Assembly: GCF_038069765.1 (NCBI RefSeq)
Contig: NZ_JBBPFS010000009.1
Span: forward strand, 95,540-159,539
From: Arthrobacter_B sp038069765
Lineage (GTDB): Bacteria; Actinomycetota; Actinomycetes; Actinomycetales; Micrococcaceae
Length of the DNA stretch: 64,000 nt
Reading direction: 5' to 3'
Shown here: positions 42,579 through 51,326 of the stretch, piece after piece
Layout of the letters: every line of letters begins with the position of its first letter
Position numbering within the stretch: the first letter of the stretch is position 1
Program-made: the position numbers and the translations under genes
Notes under the pieces: model-generated
Told to the model about the DNA's origin: nothing
What the model saw: only the letters and a program-made list of their open reading frames with translations
Databases searched by the model: none

Positions 42579-43544
42579 CTACTTTCCCTGCAGGACCTCC
42601 GCCAGCCGGTGCAGTTCCGCTGACGTATCCAATGCCATCTTTTCCGCACTGGCCAGCAGACCCAGGATGTTCTTCGCCCCGGCGTCGTTGGAGGCATGGT
42701 TGGTGCCCGGCAGCAGCCGGGCCTGGATCCGCACATAGTTGGTGTCCAGGATCCGGCGCAGCCCCTCCCGCATGAGCTGCCCCGGGCCGCCGAAGACCAT
42801 GGCAAAATCCTGCTCCAGGGCCTGGAGGTCCGCTGTATTGTGCGTCTGTTCGGAGCTGAGCAGCAGGCCCACCGAAGTACCGGAGGTGCCGGTGCCCAGC
42901 GACACCAGCATCACGCCGTCGTCGTCGTCCCGGGGCATCGAAAGTCCCAGGGTGTAGGCCACCAGCGCGGGATCGTCAGCGGCCAGCCCGCCGTCCACCA
43001 GCTCCCGCGTCCGGCCGCCGGGATCGGTGTAGGTCACCGCGGGGAAAAACCGCGGCAGCGATCCTGTTGCCCGGGCCGCGAGCGCCATGGGCGCATCACC
43101 CAGCTGCGATTGGTCCAGTCCCCCGCCGGCAAAATACAGTGCCTGCGTGTTGGCCAGGTCGCAGGTGGTCACCGCCACGGGAAGGATGGCCTGCGACAGT
43201 GTGGCATCGCCCAGGACCTCTTCGAGGAAGTGCTGCAAAGGCTGCGCGGGATACATGGATCCGCCGGGTGGAATGGCTGTCAGATCCCGCTTGGCGTGGT
43301 CGCGCGGAAAGATCGACTTCGCGCTCGCGAAATTCAGGTTCCGCACTTCTTTGGCGCTGTAGGGGGTGCCGCCGTCCCGCGGGCACGTCAGGGCGAGCGC
43401 GATCATCCCGCCAACGGACGTACCGACAATCAGGTCGAAAAGTTCCGCGGTCGGCCGGCCTGCCCGTTTCTCCAAGTGGGTCAGCCACATGATGGGGATG
43501 ATGCCGCGGACTCCGCCGCCGTCGATGGAGAGAATGCGCAGCAT
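42579..43544 (-). CDS. Patatin-like phospholipase, 321 aa
   Basis: This is a Ser-Asp lipid acyl hydrolase. The oxyanion hole GGGVRG (9-14), nucleophile Ser43 in GTSVGG and catalytic Asp184 in VDGG are all present. The start ILSIDGGGVRGIIPIMWLTHLE and total length resemble stand-alone bacterial patatins including the CapV-type effectors of CBASS defence. No cyclic-nucleotide synthase is next to it, so a defence role is not supported here. The ATG has AGGAG about 6 nt upstream. No signal peptide is visible, so it acts in the cytosol on membrane lipids. Confidence 0.93.
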   Translation of the reverse strand: MLRILSIDGGGVRGIIPIMWLTHLEKRAGRPTAELFDLIVGTSVGGMIALALTCPRDGGTPYSAKEVRNLNFASAKSIFPRDHAKRDLTAIPPGGSMYPAQPLQHFLEEVLGDATLSQAILPVAVTTCDLANTQALYFAGGGLDQSQLGDAPMALAARATGSLPRFFPAVTYTDPGGRTRELVDGGLAADDPALVAYTLGLSMPRDDDDGVMLVSLGTGTSGTSVGLLLSSEQTHNTADLQALEQDFAMVFGGPGQLMREGLRRILDTNYVRIQARLLPGTNHASNDAGAKNILGLLASAEKMALDTSAELHRLAEVLQGK

Positions 43545-43691
43545 GGCGGCTCCTGAGGGGAATGCGGTGTTGTCCCAACGTCCGATTAACCCTGCCCGCA
43601 GCGTCTGCAGGGGTCAAGGCCGGCGTGCGTCCGAGCCGCTCGGGCGCGGCCCTTTCCCGAGCGCCGGCCTCTGCTTGAGCCCGGCGCTGCC

Positions 43692-43919
43692 TCATCGCCA
43701 GTAATTATTGGCAGCCGCTATCGTCGCAAATTCGGTGGCCACCACCTGGGACGCCGCAATGAGCCCGTTCGGGCTGTTCGCGTAGGCATCACGGATGATG
43801 CTCTGCACATGTTCGTCCGGCTGGATGGCAAAGGAGGTCTGCAGCGCCAGGCTGATGGCCAGACGGCGCCCTTCCTCAGGGCTTTCACACTTGAGGGAGT
43901 TATTCGGAACGAGTTCCAT
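43692..43919 (-). CDS. Small hypothetical protein, 75 aa
   Basis: I do not recognise a family. The protein MELVPNNSLKCESPEEGRRL... has a mixed N-terminus and two probable helices (ISLALQTSFAIQPDEHVQSI and PNGLIAASQVVATEFATIAA). The ATG has GAGGA 8-9 nt upstream, and codon use is normal although the coding region is less GC-rich at some third positions than neighbours. It is divergent from the short YciI-like gene. It lies 147 bp downstream of the patatin start on the same strand. Confidence 0.6.
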   Translation of the reverse strand: MELVPNNSLKCESPEEGRRLAISLALQTSFAIQPDEHVQSIIRDAYANSPNGLIAASQVVATEFATIAAANNYWR

Positions 43920-44015
43920 GGGGTATGTCCTCTGTTCGGCGTTGCGGACCACCTCATTGTGGACGGCTCCCGGGAAGGGGACAAGAGCCGGACTGCCGCG
44001 CACAAGGAGGCCCTG

Positions 44016-44186
44016 ATGGATGAGTACCTGATTCTGCTGCCCGACGACGAGGACGCGTGGGAGCGCCTCAGCGACGATGGGCGGGAAGCGGTGCACAGCC
44101 GGCACCGGGAGTTCGCCCGCCGGCTGCAGGAGAGCGGACAGGTGCTGACCGGCGGTGCGGAGCTGGCTCCCTCCCGGACAGCATGA
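44016..44186 (+). CDS. YciI-like N-terminal half, 56 aa, coupled to the LssY_C gene
   Basis: The sequence MDEYLILLPDDEDAWERLSD followed by REFARRLQESGQVLTGGAEL matches the first half of YCII-related proteins, which are normally about 110-120 residues. The open frame stops at SRTA, about where the family's second half would begin, and no continuation is found in other frames. It has a strong ribosome site (AAGGAGG, 6 nt) and its stop overlaps the next ATG (ATGA). It may be a truncated relic kept as a leader cistron that drives translation of the LssY_C gene. Confidence 0.55.
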   Translation: MDEYLILLPDDEDAWERLSDDGREAVHSRHREFARRLQESGQVLTGGAELAPSRTA

Positions 44187-45571
44187 CTCAGTCCACCGGC
44201 GCCGCCCGCAGCACCGCTGCCTCTGCCGTTTCGCCCGAGACCGCCGTCGACTGGGCCTTCTTCCTCTTCGGCGGGCTGGCTGCGGGAGGGTTCGCCGTCA
44301 TGCTCCTGGATGAGAGCCTGCAGCCGCGGCACCTCTGGGTGCTGGTCATCTTTTGGGCCGTCCTGGCCTACCTCGTACTGCCGAGATTGCACCGGGTCCT
44401 GACCCGCATCTACATCCCCGATTACTTCATGGGACGAACCCGGACCAGCGACGGGCTCTTCGGAGACCCGGTTAATCTTGCGTTCCGCGGGCAGGAAGAA
44501 CAGCTGCGCGCCGCGCTCGAGCAGGCAGGGTGGACAGCAGCGGACCCGGTCACCCTGGCCAGCAGCCGCCGCATCGTCCTCGACAGCATTCTGCACCGCA
44601 GCTACGCGGCAGCCCCGGTCAGTCCGCTGTTCCTGTTCGGCCGCCAGCAGGACTTCGCCTATCAGCAGGAAATTGACGGAAATCCCCGCCGAAGGCACCA
44701 TCTGCGCTTCTGGCGCTGTCCCCCGGGGTGGCTTTTACCCGGCGGGATCTCCGTGGACTGGCTCGCGGCGGCCGCCTATGACCGCTCCGTCGGGTTGTCG
44801 TTTTTTACGCTTCAGGTCACGCACCGGATCGGTGCCGACATTGATGCGGAGCGGGACTATGTGGTCTCGTCCCTGGCGGAGTCCTCCCCGGACCTGCCGG
44901 TTGAGGTCATCAGGGGTTTTTCCACCGGTTACCACTCGCGCAACGGCGGCGGGGACTCGTTCGAGACCGACGGCGACCTGCCCATCGTGGATGTGGGCCG
45001 GACACCGTTCCGGCATGGTTCCCCGCTTCTTAGCCCTGGATCCGGACGGGTTCCCGGCCAGGTTTCCGGGCAGAGGCCCCGGCGTCCGGCGCCCGTCGTC
45101 GTCGTCGGTGCCGTTTTGGTGTTCCTGCGGGCAGCCGCCGCGCTGACAGTTGCGGCGGCTTTACTGGGCAAAGGCAGCGAACCCTGGCGGAGCATCCTTC
45201 CGCAGCCGGGCACCGCCGATCCCGGCACCATCGGTCTGGGCATCAATCTGGGCAGCGGCAGTGAGGCGGTCGGATTCCTCTTTGTCGCCTTCGCGTGCGC
45301 GGACGCAGGCTTGGGCATTCTCATCCTTCGCGGAGTCAACGCAGCACGGCTTGCAGCGATGACCCTCAGCGCCGCCGCGATTGTCCTCCAAATTGTTTCC
45401 GTAGTCAGCAGCGGCCCGGACGTTCCCCTCAGGTCCAATCTGGCCGGCTATTCCCTGGACGTCCTGCTTATTCTGGCCCTGTCCAGCGGGCGGGCACGGG
45501 AGTTCGCGCATCAGCGGCACCGCGTCCGCCAGCGACGGCGCCGCAGCAGGGCCCGGGACGCCGTCGGCTAG
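44183..45571 (+). CDS. LssY_C domain membrane protein, 462 aa
   Basis: Two N-terminal helices (about 24-62: WAFFLFGGLAAGGFAVMLL and HLWVLVIFWAVLAYLVL) precede a soluble region with FLFGRQQDFAYQQEIDGNPR and RHHLRFWRCP (about 150-180), the signature of the LssY C-terminal domain. After about residue 300 come three or four more helices (VVVVGAVLVFLRAAAALTVA, then ADAGLGILILRGVNAARLAA, then YSLDVLLILALSSG) and a very basic tail. LssY_C is often fused to PAP2 phosphatases; here it stands alone. The ATG overlaps the preceding stop by 4 bases. Function unknown. Confidence 0.82.
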   Translation: MTQSTGAARSTAASAVSPETAVDWAFFLFGGLAAGGFAVMLLDESLQPRHLWVLVIFWAVLAYLVLPRLHRVLTRIYIPDYFMGRTRTSDGLFGDPVNLAFRGQEEQLRAALEQAGWTAADPVTLASSRRIVLDSILHRSYAAAPVSPLFLFGRQQDFAYQQEIDGNPRRRHHLRFWRCPPGWLLPGGISVDWLAAAAYDRSVGLSFFTLQVTHRIGADIDAERDYVVSSLAESSPDLPVEVIRGFSTGYHSRNGGGDSFETDGDLPIVDVGRTPFRHGSPLLSPGSGRVPGQVSGQRPRRPAPVVVVGAVLVFLRAAAALTVAAALLGKGSEPWRSILPQPGTADPGTIGLGINLGSGSEAVGFLFVAFACADAGLGILILRGVNAARLAAMTLSAAAIVLQIVSVVSSGPDVPLRSNLAGYSLDVLLILALSSGRAREFAHQRHRVRQRRRRSRARDAVG

Positions 45572-45595
45572 GGTTGCGGGAACAGGGGGGTGCTG

Positions 45596-46144
45596 ATGAT
45601 CATCACTGAGTTTCCGCGGGACCTGCTCATGACCGGTGCCATTTTCGGTGTGGCTGCGTTCATGTGGGCCGGATGGGCGCAGGAGCGCCCGCCGCAGGGG
45701 GTGGCCTGGCGGGTTGTCCTTGGCGCTTTGGGGCTCTGCGGTGCGGTTCTGGCGGCCGGGACCATTCCGGCGGCGGTCAGCAACTGGGCCGAGCCAACTG
45801 CGATCGTTTTCGGCGGGACGGCCTTCGCCTGGTACACCGCCGTGTTCTGGCTGGAAGTCGCCGCGATGATTGCCCTGGTCATTGTGGCCACGCGGAGGAA
45901 GCGCAGCGATCTCATTGCTCCGCTGATCCTCGCGGTGGTCGGCATTCACTTCATCCCGCTGGCATGGGTGTTCCAGCAGCCGGTCTATCTGGTGGCCGGG
46001 ATTGCAGTGACCGCTGCCGCGGCCGTGGCGGCTTTCATCCCCGACAGGACCGCAGCGCGCAGCTTCTGGTGCGGGCTGCCCGCCGGCGCAATTCTCCTCG
46101 CCACCGGCGCCGTCTGCGCGGCGGCCGGGTTCGGTGCCCTGTAG
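45596..46144 (+). CDS. Six-helix membrane protein, 182 aa
   Basis: I do not recognise a named family. Six hydrophobic segments are seen at about 10-25, 37-57, 75-98, 108-124, 131-146 and 158-178. The ATG at 45596 is chosen for the GGGGGG tract 5 nt upstream; a GTG two codons earlier is possible. A TAGGGT box (45569-45574) overlaps the stop of the LssY_C gene and could start a separate transcript, but the 24-nt spacing also allows co-transcription. Confidence 0.7.
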   Translation: MIITEFPRDLLMTGAIFGVAAFMWAGWAQERPPQGVAWRVVLGALGLCGAVLAAGTIPAAVSNWAEPTAIVFGGTAFAWYTAVFWLEVAAMIALVIVATRRKRSDLIAPLILAVVGIHFIPLAWVFQQPVYLVAGIAVTAAAAVAAFIPDRTAARSFWCGLPAGAILLATGAVCAAAGFGAL

Positions 46145-46244
46145 CCAGAGGGGAAAGCGCCCGGCCTCAGACAAAAGGTTCACGGCTCCCCCTCCCCCCT
46201 CGGTTTTCTTGCGACTTTTGAATTCTTCGGCACCTCATTAAACG

Positions 46245-46293
46245 ACGACGGCGCCGCCCGGACCGTGGAAGCGGTCCGGCGCGGCGCCGTCGT
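46245..46293 (-). terminator. Strong terminator after gap
   Basis: ACGACGGCGCCGC (46245-46257) pairs with GCGGCGCCGTCGT (46281-46293), and CGGACC (46259-46264) with GGTCCG (46273-46278), around an 8-nt loop. On the minus strand it follows the gap stop by 44 nt and is followed by TTTAATG, giving a short U tail. It shows that gap is not continued into pgk/tpi here. Confidence 0.85.
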
Positions 46294-46337
46294 GCGTTGT
46301 TTTGTTCTCGTTCCCCGCTGCAGCGGGAACCTTGCCT

Positions 46338-47345
<1,008 letters not shown>

Positions 47346-47371
47346 GAGGGCCTCCTCAGGCTCGATAAGAT

Positions 47372-47406
47372 TAAATTTAGAGACTAAATTTATTACCTCC
47401 TATAAT
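47372..47406. promoter_or_regulatory. gap/ROK divergent control region with a 9-bp-arm palindrome
   Basis: TAAATTTAG (47372-47380) and CTAAATTTA (47384-47392) form a perfect palindrome with a 3-nt AGA centre in a strikingly AT-rich patch. A perfect -10 TATAAT for the ROK gene is at 47401-47406, and the 17-bp position for its -35 falls in the palindrome. The gap promoter must lie in the same 100 bp. The arms resemble operators of ROK (XylR/NagC) regulators. Confidence 0.8.
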
Positions 47407-47445
47407 TATGCTGTTATCGTCGCCACACGTCAAAAGGGCTCACCC

Positions 47446-48654
47446 ATGGATGCCTCCACCAGTACCCCGCAGCTCCTGCGCCGCACCAACCTGCGGGCAG
47501 TGCTCGAGGTGCTCCGCACCGTGCCCTCGGCCACCGGCACCGACCTGATTTCCGCCACCGGCCTGACGCGCGCCACCGTCATTGCGGTGTGCGATGACCT
47601 CATTGCCCGGGGCTGGGCCCGGGAACGCGAATCGCCGCGGATCGGCGGGCAAAAAGGCCGGCCCGCCCGCCGCTTCGAGTTCAATTCCGGCGCCGGTCAC
47701 GTCCTGGGGCTCGACGTCGGCATCGCCACCGTCCGTGTCCTGGTCTCGAACCTGTCCGGCGCTGTCGTCGGCGGTGCCGAAGCCCGCTTTCCCCGCCACG
47801 GCGGAGCGCCGGAGCAGCGGCGGCGGGTGCTGACTGCCGCCGTCGACGACGCGCTGGCCGACGCCGGCACCACTTCCGCGGCCGTGTTGTGCGTAGGCAT
47901 GGGCATCGCTGCCCAGGTGACCGGAGAAGGCGCCGTCGCTCCGGGGCAGGAGGTGGCGCCGATGTTCGAGCTCGGGCTGCAGAAGGAATTCGGTGAAGGC
48001 CGCGGCTGGCCTCTGCTGGTGGAGAATGACGCCAAGCTCGCGGCCCTCGCCGAGCGCTGGCGCGGGGTGGGTGCCGGAGAAGAGAACCTGGCCGTAATCC
48101 TGGCCGGCGAGCGCCTGGGCAGCGGCATTATCGAGTCCGGCCGGCTGCTGCACGGCGGGTCCGGCGGCACTGGAGCGATGGGTGCGCTGGAACTGGTGGC
48201 CGGCGTCGGCAACGAGGACGGAATTGCCAAGCTGGCACGGCTCTGGGGCAGCGCGGCACTGAAGGACGGGCACGACGGCGCCATCCGCGCCCTGGTGGGC
48301 CCGTCCACCAACCGCGCTTCCGCCCGGCTGGTCTTTGAGGCCGCAGCCGCCGGCGATCCGGTGGCCGTGGAGATCCTGGACCGCATTGCCCGGCGGATGG
48401 CACGGGTACTGGCCCTGGTCTCCTCCTTCTTCGATCCGAAACTGATCGTTATCGGCGGCGCCGTGGCGGCGTCAGCTACGGCCCTGCTGCCGGTGATGAC
48501 GGATGAGCTGGCCCGGTACGTGAGCGAGCCGCCCCGGGTTGCCGTCTCGGACATGGGCAAGATGCTGGTGCCCACCGGAGCCGTGCGCTTGGCCCTGGAT
48601 TACGTGGAGGCCCACATGCTGGAACTGGTTCCGGAGGTCCGCCGGCCGGCGTGA
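47446..48654 (+). CDS. ROK-family transcriptional regulator, 402 aa
   Basis: A winged helix-turn-helix at about 8-65 (LLRRTNLRAVLEVLRTVPSA, then ISATGLTRATVIAVCDDLIARGW) is followed by a sugar-kinase-like ROK domain (VLGLDVGIATVRVLVSNLSG, then LLVENDAKLAALAERW, GERLGSGIIESGRLLHGGSGG). The zinc-binding Cys cluster of the classical ROK motif is absent. The ATG has AAGGG about 9 nt upstream. Its placement opposite gap, with a palindrome over its own promoter, suggests it regulates itself and gap in response to a sugar or sugar phosphate (inference). Confidence 0.92.
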   Translation: MDASTSTPQLLRRTNLRAVLEVLRTVPSATGTDLISATGLTRATVIAVCDDLIARGWARERESPRIGGQKGRPARRFEFNSGAGHVLGLDVGIATVRVLVSNLSGAVVGGAEARFPRHGGAPEQRRRVLTAAVDDALADAGTTSAAVLCVGMGIAAQVTGEGAVAPGQEVAPMFELGLQKEFGEGRGWPLLVENDAKLAALAERWRGVGAGEENLAVILAGERLGSGIIESGRLLHGGSGGTGAMGALELVAGVGNEDGIAKLARLWGSAALKDGHDGAIRALVGPSTNRASARLVFEAAAAGDPVAVEILDRIARRMARVLALVSSFFDPKLIVIGGAVAASATALLPVMTDELARYVSEPPRVAVSDMGKMLVPTGAVRLALDYVEAHMLELVPEVRRPA

Positions 48655-48668
48655 TCCGCCCTCCTCCG

Positions 48669-48724
48669 CGAGATGGCAGTAACGGCTGTTCCCAGGCCCG
48701 GGAAGCGCACTTACTGCCATCTCG
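48669..48724. repeat. 56-bp palindromic dispersed repeat, copy 1
   Basis: CGAGATGGCAGTAA (48669-48682) and TTACTGCCATCTCG (48711-48724) are perfect 14-bp inverted arms around a 28-nt centre that itself pairs weakly (TTCCC with GGGAA). Copy 2 at 63651-63706 is the same element in reverse orientation with the same spacing. It lies between convergent genes (ROK and VOC) and could also act as a terminator. Confidence 0.85.
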
Positions 48725-48754
48725 GGTGAAAGAAAGGGGCACCGAGGCACCGAT

Positions 48755-49165
48755 TTAGCGCATCTCCTGCATGCGGAGCAGGTTGCCCGCCGGATCCCGG
48801 AACGCACAGTCGCGCATTCCCCAGTCCTGGTTCATGGGCTCCTGAACCACTTCCGCTCCCCCGGCCTCAACCTGCGCAAAGGCAGCATCCAAATCCGCGG
48901 TCGCCAGCATCATCCCGGCGTAAACACCCTTGGCCATCATTTCCTCAATGGCGCGGCGCTCCTCATCCGTGATGCCCGGGTCGGCGGCGGGTGGCTGCAG
49001 GACAATCGAGGTGCCGGGCTGATCCGGCGGTCCCACCGTGATCCAGCGCATCCCCTCGTAGCCGACGTCGTTGCGGACCTCGAATCCCAGAACGTCCCGG
49101 TAGAACGCCAGCGAGGCATCCGGGTCGGTGTGCGGAAGAAAGGCACAGTTGATCGTGATGTCCAT
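48755..49165 (-). CDS. VOC-family (glyoxalase/bleomycin resistance-like) protein, 136 aa
   Basis: Two paired beta-alpha-beta modules are seen, starting with ITINCAFLPHTDPDASLAFYRDVLGFEV (split here by family pattern) and ending with AFRDPAGNLLRM, as in many vicinal-oxygen-chelate proteins. The usual metal ligands are His12 and a Glu near the end that is Gln133-like here, so activity is uncertain. It is last in a three-gene operon, 10 nt after the AraC gene with GGAGAG as ribosome site. The substrate is unknown. Confidence 0.88.
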   Translation of the reverse strand: MDITINCAFLPHTDPDASLAFYRDVLGFEVRNDVGYEGMRWITVGPPDQPGTSIVLQPPAADPGITDEERRAIEEMMAKGVYAGMMLATADLDAAFAQVEAGGAEVVQEPMNQDWGMRDCAFRDPAGNLLRMQEMR

Positions 49166-49175
49166 GTTGCTCTCC

Positions 49176-49628
49176 CTACTGCGGCTGCACCAGCCGCACT
49201 TCTCGATTCCTTATCGGCCGTGTCGCCCGCCGGGTGATGCAGGGCGGCAGGCCGGCCAGGCTGTCCTGCGCCTGCCGCTGGTATGCCCCCGGCGGCACGC
49301 CCACCAATTCAGCGAACCGGGTGCTGAAGGTTCCCAGGGACCCGCAGCCAACCGCAAAGCACACGTCAGCGACACTGAGGTTCCCGCGGCGGAGCAGGGT
49401 CATGGCACGTTCGATCCGCCGCGTCATCAGGTAGGAGTACGGGGACTCCCCGTAGGCACTGCGGAATAGGCGGCTGAAGTGGCCGGCGGAGATGAATTCG
49501 CCGCGGGCCAGCGCCGTTACATCCAGCGGTTTTGCATACTCCCGGTCAATCCGGTCACGCACCCGCCGCAGCCGGGCCAGATCGTCCAGGTGCCTGGACA
49601 CCCTGACCGTCTGCGCCGCCGTCGTCAT
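49176..49628 (-). CDS. AraC-family regulator, DNA-binding domain only, 150 aa
   Basis: Two AraC helix-turn-helices fill residues about 20-120: PLDVTALARGEFISAGHFSR followed by LFRSAYGESPYSYLMTRRIE, then LLRRGNLSVADVCFAVGCGS and LGTFSTRFAELVGVPPGAY. There is no ligand-binding domain. The ATG at 49628 overlaps the stop of the DUF1801 gene (ATGA). Together with the VOC gene 10 nt downstream it forms a DUF1801-AraC-VOC operon, a grouping seen in other actinobacteria. Confidence 0.9.
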   Translation of the reverse strand: MTTAAQTVRVSRHLDDLARLRRVRDRIDREYAKPLDVTALARGEFISAGHFSRLFRSAYGESPYSYLMTRRIERAMTLLRRGNLSVADVCFAVGCGSLGTFSTRFAELVGVPPGAYQRQAQDSLAGLPPCITRRATRPIRNREVRLVQPQ

Positions 49629-50104
49629 GCCCCCACCGCCCTTTCGATGCACGCGCGAATTGCTGCTTCTCCGGCCGCCGTCAGCTCAGGCGCCAACGCG
49701 TAGGAGACCGGCCAGACGCCGTCGGGTTCATCCAACTGCGCTTCCTCATTGAAGCCGAAGACGCAGTAGCGCCCCTTGTCCACTTCACCGCTGCGAAAGA
49801 AACAAACAACCTTCCCGGCCCGCGCGTAGGCCGGCTGGCCGTACCAGAGCCTTGGCGCCAGTTCCGGGGCTGCAGCGGTCACCACGGCATGAATACGTTC
49901 AGCCAGCGCGCGGTCCGACGCCGGCATTTCGGCAATTTTCGACAGGACGGCCTTCAGGTCGGCGGCTGCTTTGTCCGCTTTCCTTCCCCGCCCGGCCGTC
50001 TTGAGTTCGGCCGCTCGCTGCTTCATGGCCGCGCGCTCCTCCGCAGAGAATCCGCCCTCGCGGACTTCTTCCGGTTCAGTTCCTGCGGCTTGCCGGTTCG
50101 CCAC
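49625..50104 (-). CDS. DUF1801 (YdhG-like) protein, 159 aa
   Basis: The YdhG/DUF1801 core is at about 55-155: ERIHAVVTAAAPELAPRLWYGQPAYARAG (in two blocks), then VVCFFRSGEVDKGRYCVFGF and the C-terminal AIRACIERAV. Residues 1-50 are a charged helical extension rich in Lys/Arg/Glu. The family resembles frataxin-like iron chaperones but its function is not proven. It starts with GTG at 50104 with AAGGAG about 6 nt upstream and is first in the operon with AraC and VOC genes. Confidence 0.88.
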   Translation of the reverse strand: MANRQAAGTEPEEVREGGFSAEERAAMKQRAAELKTAGRGRKADKAAADLKAVLSKIAEMPASDRALAERIHAVVTAAAPELAPRLWYGQPAYARAGKVVCFFRSGEVDKGRYCVFGFNEEAQLDEPDGVWPVSYALAPELTAAGEAAIRACIERAVGA

Positions 50105-50255
50105 GATCTGCTCCTTCTGCCCGTTCCCGTAAGTGTGCCTCTACGCTAAGACCAGCAACAGGTCCGGCGCTTCTTGATTCCTGATCGATCCGGAAGCAAA
50201 AGGGCACGATGAGGATGCCGTCCTTGATGGACCGCTCCGGATGAACAGGAACAGT

Positions 50256-51326
50256 ATGGAACCCAATGCCGGGCAGGCGTATGTGGACGGATTAGAGCAG
50301 AAGGCAAAGGCAGAGCTTCCCGACTACGTGTACGGCTATTTTGCCGGGTCGGCAGGCGGCGGCGAATCCGTGCAGGACGCCGCGGCACAATGGGATGCGC
50401 TGCGCTTCCGCCCGCGGGCCTTCACTCGCACCTCCGCGCGCCGGACCGAAACATCAGTGCTGGGAGTACCGCTGCAAACACCTGTCCTGGCTGCTCCGAT
50501 GGCGCAGCAGAACGCGGCCACTCCCCTGGCCGAACTTGCGACGGCGCGTGCCGTCCGCCGCACCGGGTCGCTGCTGGGCGTCTCCACCAACACTTCCGTT
50601 CCGTTCGGGAAGATCGCGGAAGAAGGCGTCCCGTGGTGGTTCCAGGTGTACGTCATGAGGGACAGGGGGTTGTCCGACGCGCTGGTGCAGCGAGCCGCGG
50701 ACGCCGGCGCGAAGGCGCTGATCCTGACCGTGGATACAACACGGCTGGCCTCCGGCGGGCTGGTTATCGACCCCCTGCTGTGGCCCGAAACCCCGGGGAA
50801 GAAGAGGCTCGGGAATCTTCTCGACGAAGACCTGACCGGCCTTCCGGAGGATGCCCCTGCCGCGGCGGAGGACCTGACCCTGGACGTCATTGGCGAACTA
50901 CGCGAACGGTCGGGTCTTGAAGTGGTGGTGAAAGGCGTTCTGCGCGGCGATGATGCACGCAGGGCAGTAGATGCAGGGGCCGCCGGCGTACTGGTTTCCA
51001 CTCATGGGGGCCGGCGGCTCGGCCGGTCCGTGACTTCGGCCCAGGCGCTGCCCGAGGTGGTCCAGGCTGTCGGCGGCGATTGTGAGGTTTACGTCGACAG
51101 CGGGATCAGGACAGGGGATCACGTAGCGGCTGCGCTGGCGATGGGCGCGCGTGCCGTTTTCGTGGGGCGGCCGGTGATGTGGGGCCTGGCCGCCGAGGGC
51201 GAAGACGGTGCAGCCGGCGTTCTCGCACACCTTACCGAGGAACTGCGGTTCACCATGTCCGGCATCGGTGCCGACGCCATCGCGGACATCACGCCGGACC
51301 TGCTGTGGCGCGGGACGGCTGATTAG
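50256..51326 (+). CDS. FMN-dependent alpha-hydroxy-acid oxidizing protein, 356 aa
   Basis: This is a flavin TIM-barrel enzyme of the glycolate oxidase/lactate monooxygenase/MftD group. FRPRAFTRTSARRTETSVLG, APMAQQNAATP, the FMN-contacting FQVYVMRDRGL and LTVDTT, the lysine in VVKGVLRGDDARRAVDAGAAG and the catalytic His-Arg in STHGGRRLG are in order. The usual SNHGGRQLD is altered to STHGGRRLG. The ATG at 50256 is chosen for AGGA 5 nt upstream; an in-frame ATG at 50241 lacks a ribosome site. The substrate is unknown. Its stop overlaps the end of a decayed NUDIX gene. Confidence 0.86.
   Translation: MEPNAGQAYVDGLEQKAKAELPDYVYGYFAGSAGGGESVQDAAAQWDALRFRPRAFTRTSARRTETSVLGVPLQTPVLAAPMAQQNAATPLAELATARAVRRTGSLLGVSTNTSVPFGKIAEEGVPWWFQVYVMRDRGLSDALVQRAADAGAKALILTVDTTRLASGGLVIDPLLWPETPGKKRLGNLLDEDLTGLPEDAPAAAEDLTLDVIGELRERSGLEVVVKGVLRGDDARRAVDAGAAGVLVSTHGGRRLGRSVTSAQALPEVVQAVGGDCEVYVDSGIRTGDHVAAALAMGARAVFVGRPVMWGLAAEGEDGAAGVLAHLTEELRFTMSGIGADAIADITPDLLWRGTAD

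Noticed and set aside
42579..43544. A CBASS defence operon built on the patatin gene
   Set aside because: No cyclic-nucleotide synthase or accessory gene is adjacent; the neighbours are a winged-helix regulator pair and a small unknown gene.
48476..48807. Short minus-strand frames reading through the palindrome after the ROK gene
   Set aside because: They overlap the ROK C-terminus antisense and owe their length to the repeat element.
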